Shown piece after piece: positions 44,883 to 55,842 of a stretch of DNA of 64,000 nucleotides (the stretch's first letter is position 1; every line of letters starts with the position of its first letter). The stretch is from contig NZ_CP063169.1 of assembly GCF_014960965.1 (NCBI RefSeq), positions 2,885,581-2,949,580 of the forward strand, written 5' to 3'. Both the position numbers and the translations under genes were made by a program. The notes under the pieces are model-generated. The model was not told where the DNA came from and did not search any database. It saw only the letters and a list, made by a program, of their open reading frames with translations. The stretch is from Ruania alkalisoli. Lineage in GTDB: Bacteria > Actinomycetota > Actinomycetes > Actinomycetales > Beutenbergiaceae.

Positions 44883-45890
44883 TCAGCGCGTGGAGAACGC
44901 CGCGTCGAAGGCGGCCTCCGACGGCTCGTACTTACTCACGTTGCGCACGAACTCCAGGGCCTCGGGGGCGCCGACGAGGCGGTCCATGCCGGCGTCCTCC
45001 CACTCCACCGAGAGCGGGCCGTCGTAGCCGATGTGGTTGAGAGCGCGGAACGCGTCCTCCCACGGCACGTCGCCGTGGCCGGTGGAGATGAAGTCCCACC
45101 CGCGGCGCGGGTCCGCCCACGGCAGGTGCGAGGACAAGCGCCCGTTGCGGCCGTTATTGATGCGCACCTTGGTGTCCTTGCAGTGCACGTGGAAGATCTT
45201 CTCGGGGAAGTCGAGCAGGAAGCCCACGGGGTCGAGCTGCTGCCAGACCATGTGGCTGGGGTCCCAGTTGATCCCGAAGGACTCCCGGTGGCCGATCGCC
45301 TCCAGCGTCTTCACGGTGGTCCAGTAGTCGTAGGCGATCTCGCTGGGGTGCACCTCGAGTGCGAACCGCACGCCCTGCTCGTCGAAGACGTCCAGGATCG
45401 GGTTCCAGCGGTCGGCGAAGTCCTGATACCCGGCCTCGACGAGCTCGTCCCGCACCGGCGGGAACATCGCGACGTACTTCCAGATCGACGAACCGGTGAA
45501 CCCGGTGACGGTCTTGACCCCGAGGCGCTTCGCGGCGCGGGCGGTGTTCTTCATCTCCTCAGCGGCGCGCTGGCGCACACCTTCGGGGTCGCCGTCGCCC
45601 CAGACCGAGTCCGGCAGGATGTCGCGGTGCCGCTCGTCGATCGGGTCGTCGCAGACGGCCTGACCCTTGAGGTGGTTGGAGATCGTCCAGACCTTGAGGT
45701 TGTTCTTCTCGAGGATGGCGAGCTTCTCGGCCACGTAGTCGTCGTCGGTGGCGGCGCGGTTCGGGTCGAGGTGGTCGCCCCAGCAGGCGATCTCGAGGCC
45801 GTCATAGCCCCACTCGCCGGCCCGCCGGCACAGTTCCTCGAACGGCATATCGGCCCACTGGCCGGTGAACAGGGTGATCGGTCGTGCCAT
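44883..45890 (-). CDS. Sugar phosphate isomerase/epimerase (AP-endonuclease-2 TIM barrel)
   Basis: 335 residues. Barrel metal ligands are visible as Glu in [17 protein letters not shown], Asp/His in [14 protein letters not shown], His in FHVHCKDTK and Glu in [13 protein letters not shown]. Such enzymes isomerise or epimerise keto-sugars or inositol-type compounds. It is co-transcribed with a Gfo/Idh/MocA dehydrogenase (16-bp gap) and divergent from a ROK regulator, so it belongs to a sugar or cyclitol catabolic unit; the substrate is not evident. Confidence 0.88.
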   Translation of the reverse strand: MARPITLFTGQWADMPFEELCRRAGEWGYDGLEIACWGDHLDPNRAATDDDYVAEKLAILEKNNLKVWTISNHLKGQAVCDDPIDERHRDILPDSVWGDGDPEGVRQRAAEEMKNTARAAKRLGVKTVTGFTGSSIWKYVAMFPPVRDELVEAGYQDFADRWNPILDVFDEQGVRFALEVHPSEIAYDYWTTVKTLEAIGHRESFGINWDPSHMVWQQLDPVGFLLDFPEKIFHVHCKDTKVRINNGRNGRLSSHLPWADPRRGWDFISTGHGDVPWEDAFRALNHIGYDGPLSVEWEDAGMDRLVGAPEALEFVRNVSKYEPSEAAFDAAFSTR

Positions 45891-45906
45891 GGGTGTGCTC
45901 CTCTAC

Positions 45907-47085
45907 TCAGGCGGGGACTTCTGTCCAGGTGCTGTTCTCGGCGGACGACCGCTCGACGGCGTCGAGCACGCGCTGCACCCGCAGCCCGTCGGCGAAGGAC
46001 GGCTCGGGCTGGGTGCCCTCGGCGAGCGCGGTCACCAGGTCCACCACCTGGTGGGTGAACCCGTGCTCGTAGCCGAGGCCGTGGCCCGGAGGCCACCAGG
46101 CGGCGATGTAGGGGTGCTCGCCCTCGGTGACGAGGATGGTGCGGAACCCGTTGGTGCGGGTGCCTTCGCGGGCGTCGAAGTACTGCAGCTCGTTGAGACG
46201 CTCCAGGTCGAAGGCGACCGATCCCTGCGTACCGTTGATCTCGATGCGCAGCGCGTTCTTGCGCCCCCACGCGAACCGGGTCGCCTCGAAGGTGCTGATC
46301 GCCCCACCGGAGAGGCGTGCCAGCCAGATCGCGGCGTCGTCCACAGTGACGGGCCCGAGCTCATCTCCCCCGACGCCGGCGATCCCGACCCGCTCGGTCT
46401 CGACCGGGCGTTCCTTGACGAACGTCTCAGTCAGCCCGGCCACGCCGGTGATGTGCTCCCCGGTGATGAACTGCACGGCGTCGGCGATGTGGGCGCCAAT
46501 GTCGCCCAGGGCCCCGGAGCCGGCAACATCCTTCTGGAGGCGCCATGAGAGCGGGGCCTGCGGATCGGCGAGCCAGTCCTGCAGGTATTGGGCACGGACC
46601 TGACGGATCTCGCCCAGCTCCCCCTCAGCCACGAGCTGCCTCGCGAGCTGAATGGCGGGCACACGCCGGTAGGTGAATCCGACCATCGCCTTCACACCAT
46701 TCGCCGCAGCCTTCTCAGCGGCCGCCGCCATCTGCTCGGCCTCGGCCACGCTGTTCGCCAGGGGCTTCTCGCACAGCACGTGCTTGCCCGCCTCCAGCGC
46801 GGCGATCGCGATCTCGGCGTGCGTGTTCCCCGGGGTGCAGATGTCGACGAGGTCGACGTCGTCGCGTGCGATGGCCGTGCGCCAGTCGGTCTCGGTGTGG
46901 GCCCAGCCGAGGTTGGCCGCTGCGGCGGCGAGGTTCTCGGGGTTGCGCCCGCAGATGAGGTGCTGCACGGGGTTCAGGGGCAGGTCGAAGAACCGGGGGG
47001 CCACGCGCCACCCCTGGGAGTGGGCGGCGCCCATGAAGGCGTAGCCGATCATCGCCACGTTCAGCGGCGGGGACTGGGTGCTCAT
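45907..47085 (-). CDS. Gfo/Idh/MocA-family oxidoreductase
   Basis: 392 residues. The NAD(P) loop reads VAMIGYAFMGAAHSQGW, the substrate-side loop VDICTPGNTHAEIAIAALEAGKHVLCEKPLA has the catalytic-region Glu-Lys-Pro, and the C-terminal sheet begins YRRVPAIQLARQL and ends about HGFTHQVVDLVTALAEG. It dehydrogenates a sugar or inositol. The start MSTQSPPL at 47085 was chosen over a longer frame because the ROK operator occupies 47142-47167. First gene of the two-gene operon. Confidence 0.9.
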   Translation of the reverse strand: MSTQSPPLNVAMIGYAFMGAAHSQGWRVAPRFFDLPLNPVQHLICGRNPENLAAAAANLGWAHTETDWRTAIARDDVDLVDICTPGNTHAEIAIAALEAGKHVLCEKPLANSVAEAEQMAAAAEKAAANGVKAMVGFTYRRVPAIQLARQLVAEGELGEIRQVRAQYLQDWLADPQAPLSWRLQKDVAGSGALGDIGAHIADAVQFITGEHITGVAGLTETFVKERPVETERVGIAGVGGDELGPVTVDDAAIWLARLSGGAISTFEATRFAWGRKNALRIEINGTQGSVAFDLERLNELQYFDAREGTRTNGFRTILVTEGEHPYIAAWWPPGHGLGYEHGFTHQVVDLVTALAEGTQPEPSFADGLRVQRVLDAVERSSAENSTWTEVPA

Positions 47086-47141
47086 CGGTGAGATCTCCTC
47101 GGGCCGTGCGGTCTCGGACGGTTCGCCTCCACGGTATCGGC

Positions 47142-47167
47142 ACTTTTGACGATAGTCGAGCAAAAGT
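47142..47167. promoter_or_regulatory. Candidate ROK-repressor operator
   Basis: ACTTTTG (47142-47148) and CAAAAGT (47161-47167) are a perfect 7-bp inverted repeat with a 12-bp spacer, the form of many ROK-family operators. It lies between the divergent oxidoreductase and ROK genes and could repress both. Confidence 0.65.
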
Positions 47168-47184
47168 CCGAGGTGGACGCTACG

Positions 47185-48378
47185 GTGAGTGCCGTGCCCA
47201 CGACCACCGCCACGCCTGCACCCGACGGACGCTCCGCCGTCGGGGCCGGGCAGTTGCTGCAGGTGCTGCGCGACGGGGTACCCCGCACCCGGGCGGACCT
47301 GGTGGCCGAGACGGGGCTCGCGCGCTCCACGGTGACGCTGCGCCTGGACGCGCTGCTACGTACCGGGCTGCTGCGCTCGGAGACGGGTACCTCGACGGGT
47401 GGACGGCCTCCGATCTTCGTCCGCTTCGATCCCCGGGCCCGCACCGTGCTGGCGATCGACCTCGGGGCGGCCCACCTGGCCGTCGCGGTGACCGATCTCG
47501 ACGGGAACGTGCTGGCCGAGCATCGGGAGGATCTGGACATCACCCTCGGTCCGGGCCCTGTGCTCGACATCGCTACCCGACGCGGCCAGGAGCTGCTGGC
47601 AGAGGTTGGCGGTACGAGCCCGCTCGCCGGAGTCGGCATCGGGCTCCCGGGTCCGGTGGAACAGGCCACCGGCAGGCCACGAACTCCGCCGATCATGCCC
47701 GGCTGGGACGGTGCGGACGTTGTCGGGGTGCTGGGGCAGAGCTTCAAGGCGCCGGTACTGGTGGACAACGACGTCGACCTGATGGCGCTCGGTGAGCACA
47801 TCACCAGCTATCCCACGACGGCGCACCTGATGTTCGTGAAGATCGCCACCGGCGTGGGGGCCGGGATCGTGGCCGATCACCGGCTGGTGCGTGGCGCCGA
47901 CGGCGCGGCCGGGGACCTGGGGCACGTCGCAGTACCGGGCGGGGCGCCGGTGCAGTGCGCCTGCGGCAACACCGGGTGCCTGGAGGCACTTACCAGCGGG
48001 ACGGCGATCCTTCGCTCGGTGCGGGCGTTGGGCCACGACGCACGGCGGTTGGAGGAGGTGCAGGCACTGCTCGGCGATCCCGGGGTCGCCGAGGTCGTCC
48101 GCCTGGCCGGGCAGAACCTGGGTGCAGTGCTCGCCGGCTGCGTCAACCTCCTCAATCCATCGGTGATCGTGATCGGCGGGCCGCTCGCGCACGAGCCGAG
48201 CCCGCTCTTCGAGGGCATCGAGCAGATGGTGCGCGGGCGTTCGCTCCCGCTCGCCACGAGCAAGCTGCAGGTCGTGGCGAGCCGCACCGGGGGCCGGGCC
48301 GGGCTGCTGGGCGGGGCGCGCGTGGTGATCGACCGGGTGCTGGATCCTCGGACCGTGGACGCCATGGGATCGGCATAA
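47185..48378 (+). CDS. ROK-family transcriptional regulator
   Basis: 397 residues from a GTG with GAGGTGG upstream. The N-terminal winged helix (GQLLQVLRDGVPRTRADLVAETGLARSTVTLRLDALLRTGLLRSE) is followed by the ROK sugar-kinase-like fold: DLGAAHLAVAVTDLDGNVL, GIGLPGPVEQATG, VDNDVDLMALGE, GVGAGIV and the zinc motif CACGNTGCLEALTSG preceded by GHVAVPGG. The kinase-like catalytic residues look reduced, as in regulators. GTG 47194 and an upstream TTG are alternative starts, but the latter would put the operator inside the gene. Confidence 0.9.
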   Translation: MSAVPTTTATPAPDGRSAVGAGQLLQVLRDGVPRTRADLVAETGLARSTVTLRLDALLRTGLLRSETGTSTGGRPPIFVRFDPRARTVLAIDLGAAHLAVAVTDLDGNVLAEHREDLDITLGPGPVLDIATRRGQELLAEVGGTSPLAGVGIGLPGPVEQATGRPRTPPIMPGWDGADVVGVLGQSFKAPVLVDNDVDLMALGEHITSYPTTAHLMFVKIATGVGAGIVADHRLVRGADGAAGDLGHVAVPGGAPVQCACGNTGCLEALTSGTAILRSVRALGHDARRLEEVQALLGDPGVAEVVRLAGQNLGAVLAGCVNLLNPSVIVIGGPLAHEPSPLFEGIEQMVRGRSLPLATSKLQVVASRTGGRAGLLGGARVVIDRVLDPRTVDAMGSA

Positions 48379-48401
48379 GCGCCCGCGAGCACTGGGGCTC
48401 G

Positions 48402-48686
48402 CTACCGACCGCCATCTCCGATTGATGACGCATGACGCTCCCCCTCGGACACCACGTCCCGCGAAAGCGGCGACCCGAGCAGGTACAACCCCACGCCAAC
48501 CACAAGGCTCGCCCCCAGAAAGGTAGCCATCGCAGCATCCTCCCAAGTACTCAGGGCCACGGGAGAAGCCAGCGCCAGGCCCGCAATCAGAGCCCACACC
48601 GTGTTCCGCCCTCTCCACGACACGTAGATCAGGCGTCCGATTGCCATTCCAACTATTCCCGCTCCGGCGATCTCCAGCACTGCCAT
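48402..48686 (-). CDS. Hypothetical small membrane protein
   Basis: 94 residues with helices at about 4-20 (LEIAGAGIVGMAIGRLIYV), 27-43 (TVWALIAGLALASPVAL) and 48-68 (AAMATFLGASLVVGVGLYLLG), and a polar C-terminal tail. GGAG sits eight bases before the ATG at 48686, which decides against a longer frame to 48791. It is convergent with the ROK gene. No family is recognised. Confidence 0.5.
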   Translation of the reverse strand: MAVLEIAGAGIVGMAIGRLIYVSWRGRNTVWALIAGLALASPVALSTWEDAAMATFLGASLVVGVGLYLLGSPLSRDVVSEGERHASSIGDGGR

Positions 48687-48909
48687 CGCAGCATCTCCAT
48701 CCGAGACGACGGCCCGCCATGGTGAGGCAGTGAAGCATCGGGAACCGCCGTCCTCACCTGGTACTGTCCACCACTCTGCAGACAATGACAAGCGTCTCGC
48801 GACGTGGACGGCTCGTCTCAGGCCGAGCAGGCCGCATCGCCCGCCGCGCAGCGCAACGATCCGGTGAACACGTGCCGGTTGGGTGAAGGCCCCGCCCTGG
48901 GTATCGCGG

Positions 48910-49320
48910 TCAGTGGGTGGCCTGGCGCACCAGCTGCAGCAGCGCGTGGGCGTAGGCGTCCTCCACGACGGCGGAGGTGAAGGTATGGCGTTCGCCGTCC
49001 GGGTCGCGGGTGGTCACCTCGTAGCCCTGCGCGCCACGCGTCAGGGCCTCGAACGTGCCACCGAGAAGGTCTCGGAGCTGATCCTCACGAGGAAGCCAAA
49101 GCGCCTCGTCGGCGGCGACGTTGTCGAGCGCCCATTCGGTGGTGCCGTTGAAGTTGAGCACCGTTCCGGTGTCGTAGGTGCGGGGCTCGATCACCATGTG
49201 GGAGAGGATGAACACCTCCTCGGACAGTGCCTCGGCCTCGATCCGGAACTGGTCGCCCGGGGCGGGGTCCCAGCGCAGGCCGGCGTCTCGGAGGTCGCGG
49301 GCGAGGGTGTCACTGATCAT
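48910..49320 (-). CDS. Conserved hypothetical protein next to ligA
   Basis: 136 residues, soluble: TLARDLRDAGLRWDPAPGDQFRIEAEALSEEVFILSHMVIEPRTYDTGTVLNFNGTTEWALDNVAADEALWLPREDQLRDLLGG and ending EDAYAHALLQLVRQA. It is acidic and predicted alpha/beta. Similar proteins beside actinobacterial ligA are annotated as pilus assembly CpaE without basis. It follows ligA by 17 bp on the same strand. The 223 bp before its neighbour at 48686 hold nothing I can assign. Confidence 0.65.
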   Translation of the reverse strand: MISDTLARDLRDAGLRWDPAPGDQFRIEAEALSEEVFILSHMVIEPRTYDTGTVLNFNGTTEWALDNVAADEALWLPREDQLRDLLGGTFEALTRGAQGYEVTTRDPDGERHTFTSAVVEDAYAHALLQLVRQATH

Positions 49321-49337
49321 CGTTCCAGTATGGGTGC

Positions 49338-51833
<2,496 letters not shown>

Positions 51834-51856
51834 CTACGGAACGGAAGGTCATCTCC

Positions 51857-52309
51857 ATGAGCGCACCTCCGCCGTCGGGGGCTAACTCCTACGGGTGGCA
51901 AACACAAGACCCGTACGGGCAGCCTCCCGGCCCACCACCGACCGGACAGCCCATCGGGCCACCGGATGGGCATAAAGCACCGCGCCTTGCCAACCCCAAC
52001 GTCGGCGGGGTGGTCCTCCTGCTCGTGCTCAGCTCGATCGGGTACCTCGTCTGGCACGTGATCCAGTGGACTGAGCCGTTCGTGGAAGCGATGGACGCCT
52101 GCGCCCGCTCCGGTCAGGCCGAGCTGGTCTGCCTCACCGGGACCGATGCGCGGCGCTGGTTCTACCTGCCGCTCGCCGCCGTCGTCGCTGCCTGGTCGCT
52201 CGCCGCCGGTGCGCGAATGGAAGGCAAGCAGGGCCGCACCCGAGGCTTCCTGTACGCGATCGCCGGCTTCGCCATCCTGGGCCTGAGCGCCTGGCAGAGT
52301 GCCTCATGA
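51857..52309 (+). CDS. Hypothetical membrane protein, Pro/Gln-rich N-terminus
   Basis: 150 residues. A disordered Pro-Gly-Gln tail (DPYGQPPGPPPTGQPIGPPDG) precedes three helices (about 50-70, 98-116 and 128-146). A cysteine pair lies in the extracellular loop (DACARSGQAELVCLTG). GGAAGG precedes the ATG. It is coupled to the next membrane gene by an ATGA overlap. No family is recognised. Confidence 0.65.
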   Translation: MSAPPPSGANSYGWQTQDPYGQPPGPPPTGQPIGPPDGHKAPRLANPNVGGVVLLLVLSSIGYLVWHVIQWTEPFVEAMDACARSGQAELVCLTGTDARRWFYLPLAAVVAAWSLAAGARMEGKQGRTRGFLYAIAGFAILGLSAWQSAS

Positions 52310-52689
52310 GTGACCCGTTCGGAGGGCGATACCACGATCAGGGCATCGGCGGCATGGATCGACGCTACGTCTCCGGCATGCTCGTCTCGGTGGGCCACCT
52401 GCTCGGCTGGTCCGCCGTGCTGGTCCCGCTGCTGGTCTTCGGCCTGGTGGGTGCCGCCTTCATCTCTGTGGACTACGGCTGGGTCATGCCTACTGGCGCG
52501 CCGTCACTTCCCATGGCTGTGCTGGTGTGTGCGGGCATGTTCCTCGGCGGTGCGATCACGGCGGCGATCGGTCGATCCCGAGTGCGCAAGCTTCGGCCCT
52601 GGGCCGGGGTGATCTGGTACGTGGTGGCAGCGGGGATGTTGCTGGGCGGCTCCGCGTGGCTGATCGAGGCGTACGGCATCCCGGTATGA
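52306..52689 (+). CDS. Hypothetical four-helix membrane protein
   Basis: 127 residues with hydrophobic segments at about 24-50 (MLVSVGHLLGWSAVLVPLLVFGLVGAAFI), 66-88 and 100-122. The ATG overlaps the stop of the upstream membrane gene, so the two may form a complex. No family or catalytic motif is recognised. Confidence 0.6.
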   Translation: MSDPFGGRYHDQGIGGMDRRYVSGMLVSVGHLLGWSAVLVPLLVFGLVGAAFISVDYGWVMPTGAPSLPMAVLVCAGMFLGGAITAAIGRSRVRKLRPWAGVIWYVVAAGMLLGGSAWLIEAYGIPV

Positions 52690-52717
52690 GGTAGCACTGG
52701 TGTGATGTGATGGAGGG

Positions 52718-53974
52718 GTGACGAGCCGAAGACCTCCCGAAGACTCCCGGTCTCGTCCCCCCGAACGTGTCGGCTTGCTGTTCACCATGGTGCTCGCCGG
52801 GCTGGCGATGATCGGCCCGTTCACGATCGACACAGTCTTCCCGGCGTTCGAGCAGATGGGCGGCGAGTTCCGCGCCGATACCGCCGCCATGCAGCAGGTG
52901 ACGAGTTTGTACCTGCTGTCGTTCGCCGTCATGAGCATCTTTCATGGCCCGATCTCGGATGCGATGGGCCGCAAGCCGGTGATGATCATCGGGCTGCTCG
53001 GGTTCACGGCCGCGACGATCCTGTGTGCCCTCGCGCCGACACTGCCGGTGATGCTGGTGGGGCGGTTGCTGCAGGGAGGATTCGCCGGGGCCGCCACGAT
53101 CGTCAGCCGGGTGGTGATCCGGGACCTATTCTCCGGGTCGGCGGCACAGCGGTTGATGTCGAACGTGATGATGATCTTCTCCGTCGCGCCGGCGATCGCG
53201 CCCGTGGTGGGCGGGTGGTTGCTGAGCGTGGGGCCGTGGCAGTCGATCTTCTGGGCCATCGCGTGCTACGGGGTGGTCATGGCCGTCACCGTGGGCGTGG
53301 TACTTCCCGAAACCCTCCCGACGGCGGAGCGTCGCCCCCTCAATGCAGCTTCCGTGGTGCGGGCGGTCATCCGGGTGGGCTCCCGGGGTGCCGTGGTGCG
53401 GCTGGCGCTGCTGACAGCCTTCACGTTCGGGGCCCAGTTCACCTATATCGCGGCGGCACCGATCATCGTGGTGGACCTGCTGGGCCTGGGTGAGCGCGAC
53501 TTCTGGGTGCTGTTCGTGCCGCTGATCGGCGGGATCATGGCGGGTGCGTTCATCTCTGGGCGGACTGCGGACCGAGTGCCGCGCCGGCGGCTGATCGACG
53601 TGGCCATGACATTCGCGCTGGTAGCGATAGCTGTGAACGTTCTCATCGTGGCGTGGCAGCCCTCGCTGCCGTGGGTGATGCTCGCTCCCCCGCTTGCCGC
53701 GACCGCCGTGGGCACGATGTTCCCGGTGCTGAACCTGGAGATCCTCGACCAGGCCCCCGATGATCGCGGGGCCGCTGCCTCGCTCGGTGCGTTCGGGACG
53801 TTGTTCGGCAATGCCGTACTTGCCGGGGTCATCATTCCGGTGGTCTCGGGGTCGCTACTGCATCTGGCGTTGACGAGCCTGGTGTATGCCGTGCTTGCGA
53901 TGGTGTTGTGGCGGTGGCATCGGTCGCGGCCATCCGACCCCGCCGCTACGCCCCTCCCGCACGAGCGAAGCTGA
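52718..53974 (+). CDS. MFS multidrug efflux transporter, Bcr/CflA type
   Basis: 418 residues, twelve predicted helices. The motif GPISDAMGRKPVMIIGL (motif A), RLLQGGFAGAATIVSRVVIRDLFSG, SVAPAIAPVVGGWLLS and FAISGRTADRVPRRRLI-type loop match the Bcr/CflA (drug:H+ antiporter-1) group exporting chloramphenicol-like drugs. The start is a GTG at 52718, directly after GGAGG with very short spacing, so initiation may be leaderless. It converges with and overlaps the next gene by 29 bp. Confidence 0.88.
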   Translation: MTSRRPPEDSRSRPPERVGLLFTMVLAGLAMIGPFTIDTVFPAFEQMGGEFRADTAAMQQVTSLYLLSFAVMSIFHGPISDAMGRKPVMIIGLLGFTAATILCALAPTLPVMLVGRLLQGGFAGAATIVSRVVIRDLFSGSAAQRLMSNVMMIFSVAPAIAPVVGGWLLSVGPWQSIFWAIACYGVVMAVTVGVVLPETLPTAERRPLNAASVVRAVIRVGSRGAVVRLALLTAFTFGAQFTYIAAAPIIVVDLLGLGERDFWVLFVPLIGGIMAGAFISGRTADRVPRRRLIDVAMTFALVAIAVNVLIVAWQPSLPWVMLAPPLAATAVGTMFPVLNLEILDQAPDDRGAAASLGAFGTLFGNAVLAGVIIPVVSGSLLHLALTSLVYAVLAMVLWRWHRSRPSDPAATPLPHERS

Positions 53975-54407
53975 GACTCTGCTCGACCACGGAGAGCACC
54001 GCCTCCAACTCGGCCGTATTCCGCGGGCCGTAGACCATGAACTCGGTGTCGTAGTCGGCGTACTGGTGTGGCTCGGCCCAGCCGAGCCGTACGAGTGCGT
54101 CTCCTCGATCCGCCGGCAACACGAGATGGACGCTGGTGTCTTCGACACCGTGCAGATGTGCCGGCTCCAGGCGCCTGCCCGGCGCAAGAGAGGTTTCCGG
54201 AGAGCGCTCATCAGGCATGTCGCGGATGAAGACGGCCCGTGACGATGGCGGTGAGACCTGACTGATGCCCTCCACCACCCCGTCGAGCTGGAAGACTCTG
54301 GCGACGAGCTCGCCCCACAGGGCTGCTGGTGCACGCTGATCCAACTGGCGGTGTGGCCCCTGGTCGGAGGTCGTCGGACGCGCTCCGGGCCTCGGCTCGT
54401 TCAGCAT
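53946..54407 (-). CDS. DUF5519 (luciferase-family) protein
   Basis: 153 residues: LWGELVARVFQLDGVVEGIS, then RRLEPAHLHGVEDTSVHLVLPADRGDALVRLGWAEPHQYADYDTEFMVYGPRNTAELEAVLSVVEQSLSFA, which matches the small proteins called luciferase family/DUF5519. No flavin motif is visible and no enzymatic role is established. Start MLNEPRP at 54407. The 54408-54668 gap contains no gene I can support. Confidence 0.75.
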   Translation of the reverse strand: MLNEPRPGARPTTSDQGPHRQLDQRAPAALWGELVARVFQLDGVVEGISQVSPPSSRAVFIRDMPDERSPETSLAPGRRLEPAHLHGVEDTSVHLVLPADRGDALVRLGWAEPHQYADYDTEFMVYGPRNTAELEAVLSVVEQSLSFARAGGA

Positions 54408-54668
54408 CCCTGAACCGTAGCGACGCTCGTATCTCAGAGTCATGCCCTTTGCGGCAGGCGGCCATGGACGTACCTTGGCTGGCGCAAATGTTCGGACGAC
54501 TGACCCATCGCGTCCACGCCCATCGGCTGGCTTCTAGCTGTCGAACTGGGCACCGCTGCAGACATCGATCCGTGGGTGACCACCGCGTGCGTGTCCCAGT
54601 CGGGGGTTCGGCCCGCTCACGGACTCACTCTCAGGCTCAATGTCGGTGGTGGGTGGGAGAGTGCTTTC

Positions 54669-55720
54669 ATGACCTCGACAGCAGCTCACGACACCTTCTC
54701 GGTTTCGGCCGGGAAGGGATTGTTGGCTGCGGTGCGGGCTACTGGGGTGGCGGCTCGCGCGGTGGAGGTCGAGCGGGCTGAACTCGTCCTGGCGTGGGTG
54801 AGGGAGGGGGCGATCATCCCGGGCGAGGTCGACCCCGATGACGTGGTCGACGGCGGTGGGGTGTTCGACCCGGACGAACATGCCGGTCTTCCGGGCACGC
54901 AGGAACCGATGCGGTTGGCGGGTGCGGGTGCTCCGCGGGTGCCGGATCTGGGGTTTGTGTCGTTGGCGGCGGCGTTGGGGATGTCGAACGAGGCCGCGTT
55001 GGGGTATGTGGGTGCGGTGGTGGAGCTGGCGTACCGGTTGCCGGTGCTGTGGGGCCGGGTGCGGGCCGGGCAGGTCAGCATCACCCGGGCCCGGGCGGTG
55101 ACCCGGTTGACGAAGCGACTCCCCGCCGATGGGGCAGCGTGGGTGGACTCCCAGGTGGCGTGGACGATCGGGTCGTGTTCGTTGGGCCAGATCGAGCGCA
55201 CCGTCACCGCGGCGATGGAGTCCTTCGACCCCGAGCGGGCCGAGCGGGACCGGCTGGCCGAGCTGGAGCGGCGCCGGTTCGACATCCACCAGGACGAGGT
55301 GTCCACCGCCCGGGGGTGCGGTGGTGGAGGTCGAGGGCCGGCTCGAGCTCGCCGATGCGTTCAACCTGGAGGCCGCGGTGAGAGCGGGAGCCCGGGCACT
55401 GACCCCGATGATGCCCGGCACGAGCGAGGCTGTCCGCCGTTCCCTCGCCGTCGGCGACCTCGCCCGCGCCCAGACGCCCCTCCCCCTGCACGGCACCAGT
55501 GAGACCGCGCACGCGGCCTCATCGGAGGAGAACCTCCGGGGGAGCCGGACGAGCACCGCAAGGCCAGTGAATCACGGTGGTATCGCTGACCCGGAGCCCT
55601 CGTCGAGGGCGACCCGCCGATCCGTCATGCTCTATCTGCACCTGCACGCCGACGCCCTCGAGCGGCGGGGCGTCGACGCGGATCATCCGACGGCGGGGGT
55701 ATCAGCGCGCCTAGAGCTGG
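54669..55720 (+). pseudogene. DUF222/13E12-type HNH endonuclease, frameshifted and truncated
   Basis: GGGAGAG precedes the ATG. The first frame gives the DUF222 helical domain (AARAVEVERAELVLAWVREG, GFVSLAAALGMSNEAALGYVGAVVELAYRLPVLWGRVRAGQVSITRARAVTRLTKRLP, FDPERAERDRLAELERRRFDIHQDEV). Near 55305-55316, in a C/G run, the match moves to another frame by a net +1 (GGAVVEVEGRLELADAFNLEAAVRAGARALTPMM, then SRATRRSVMLYLHLHADALE). The C-terminal HNH nuclease is absent: similarity fades by about 55720, shortly before the hairpin at 55788. These genes are repeated in many actinobacterial genomes. Confidence 0.8.
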
Positions 55721-55787
55721 GGCATGTCGGACGTCGCGCGGATAGGGCTGCCGTCGCGAGCGACGCAGCGAGTGCGACCAATACGAG

Positions 55788-55831
55788 CAATCGCGGGCTG
55801 GGAGATCCGGCGATCTCCCAGCCCGCGATTG
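55788..55831. terminator. 20-bp perfect hairpin, bidirectional terminator
   Basis: 55788-55807 pairs exactly with 55812-55831 across a CGGC loop. It lies 12 bp beyond the stop of the minus-strand secreted protein and after the plus-strand pseudogene. There is no U tract. Confidence 0.8.
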
Positions 55832-55842
55832 ACGATCTCGAC

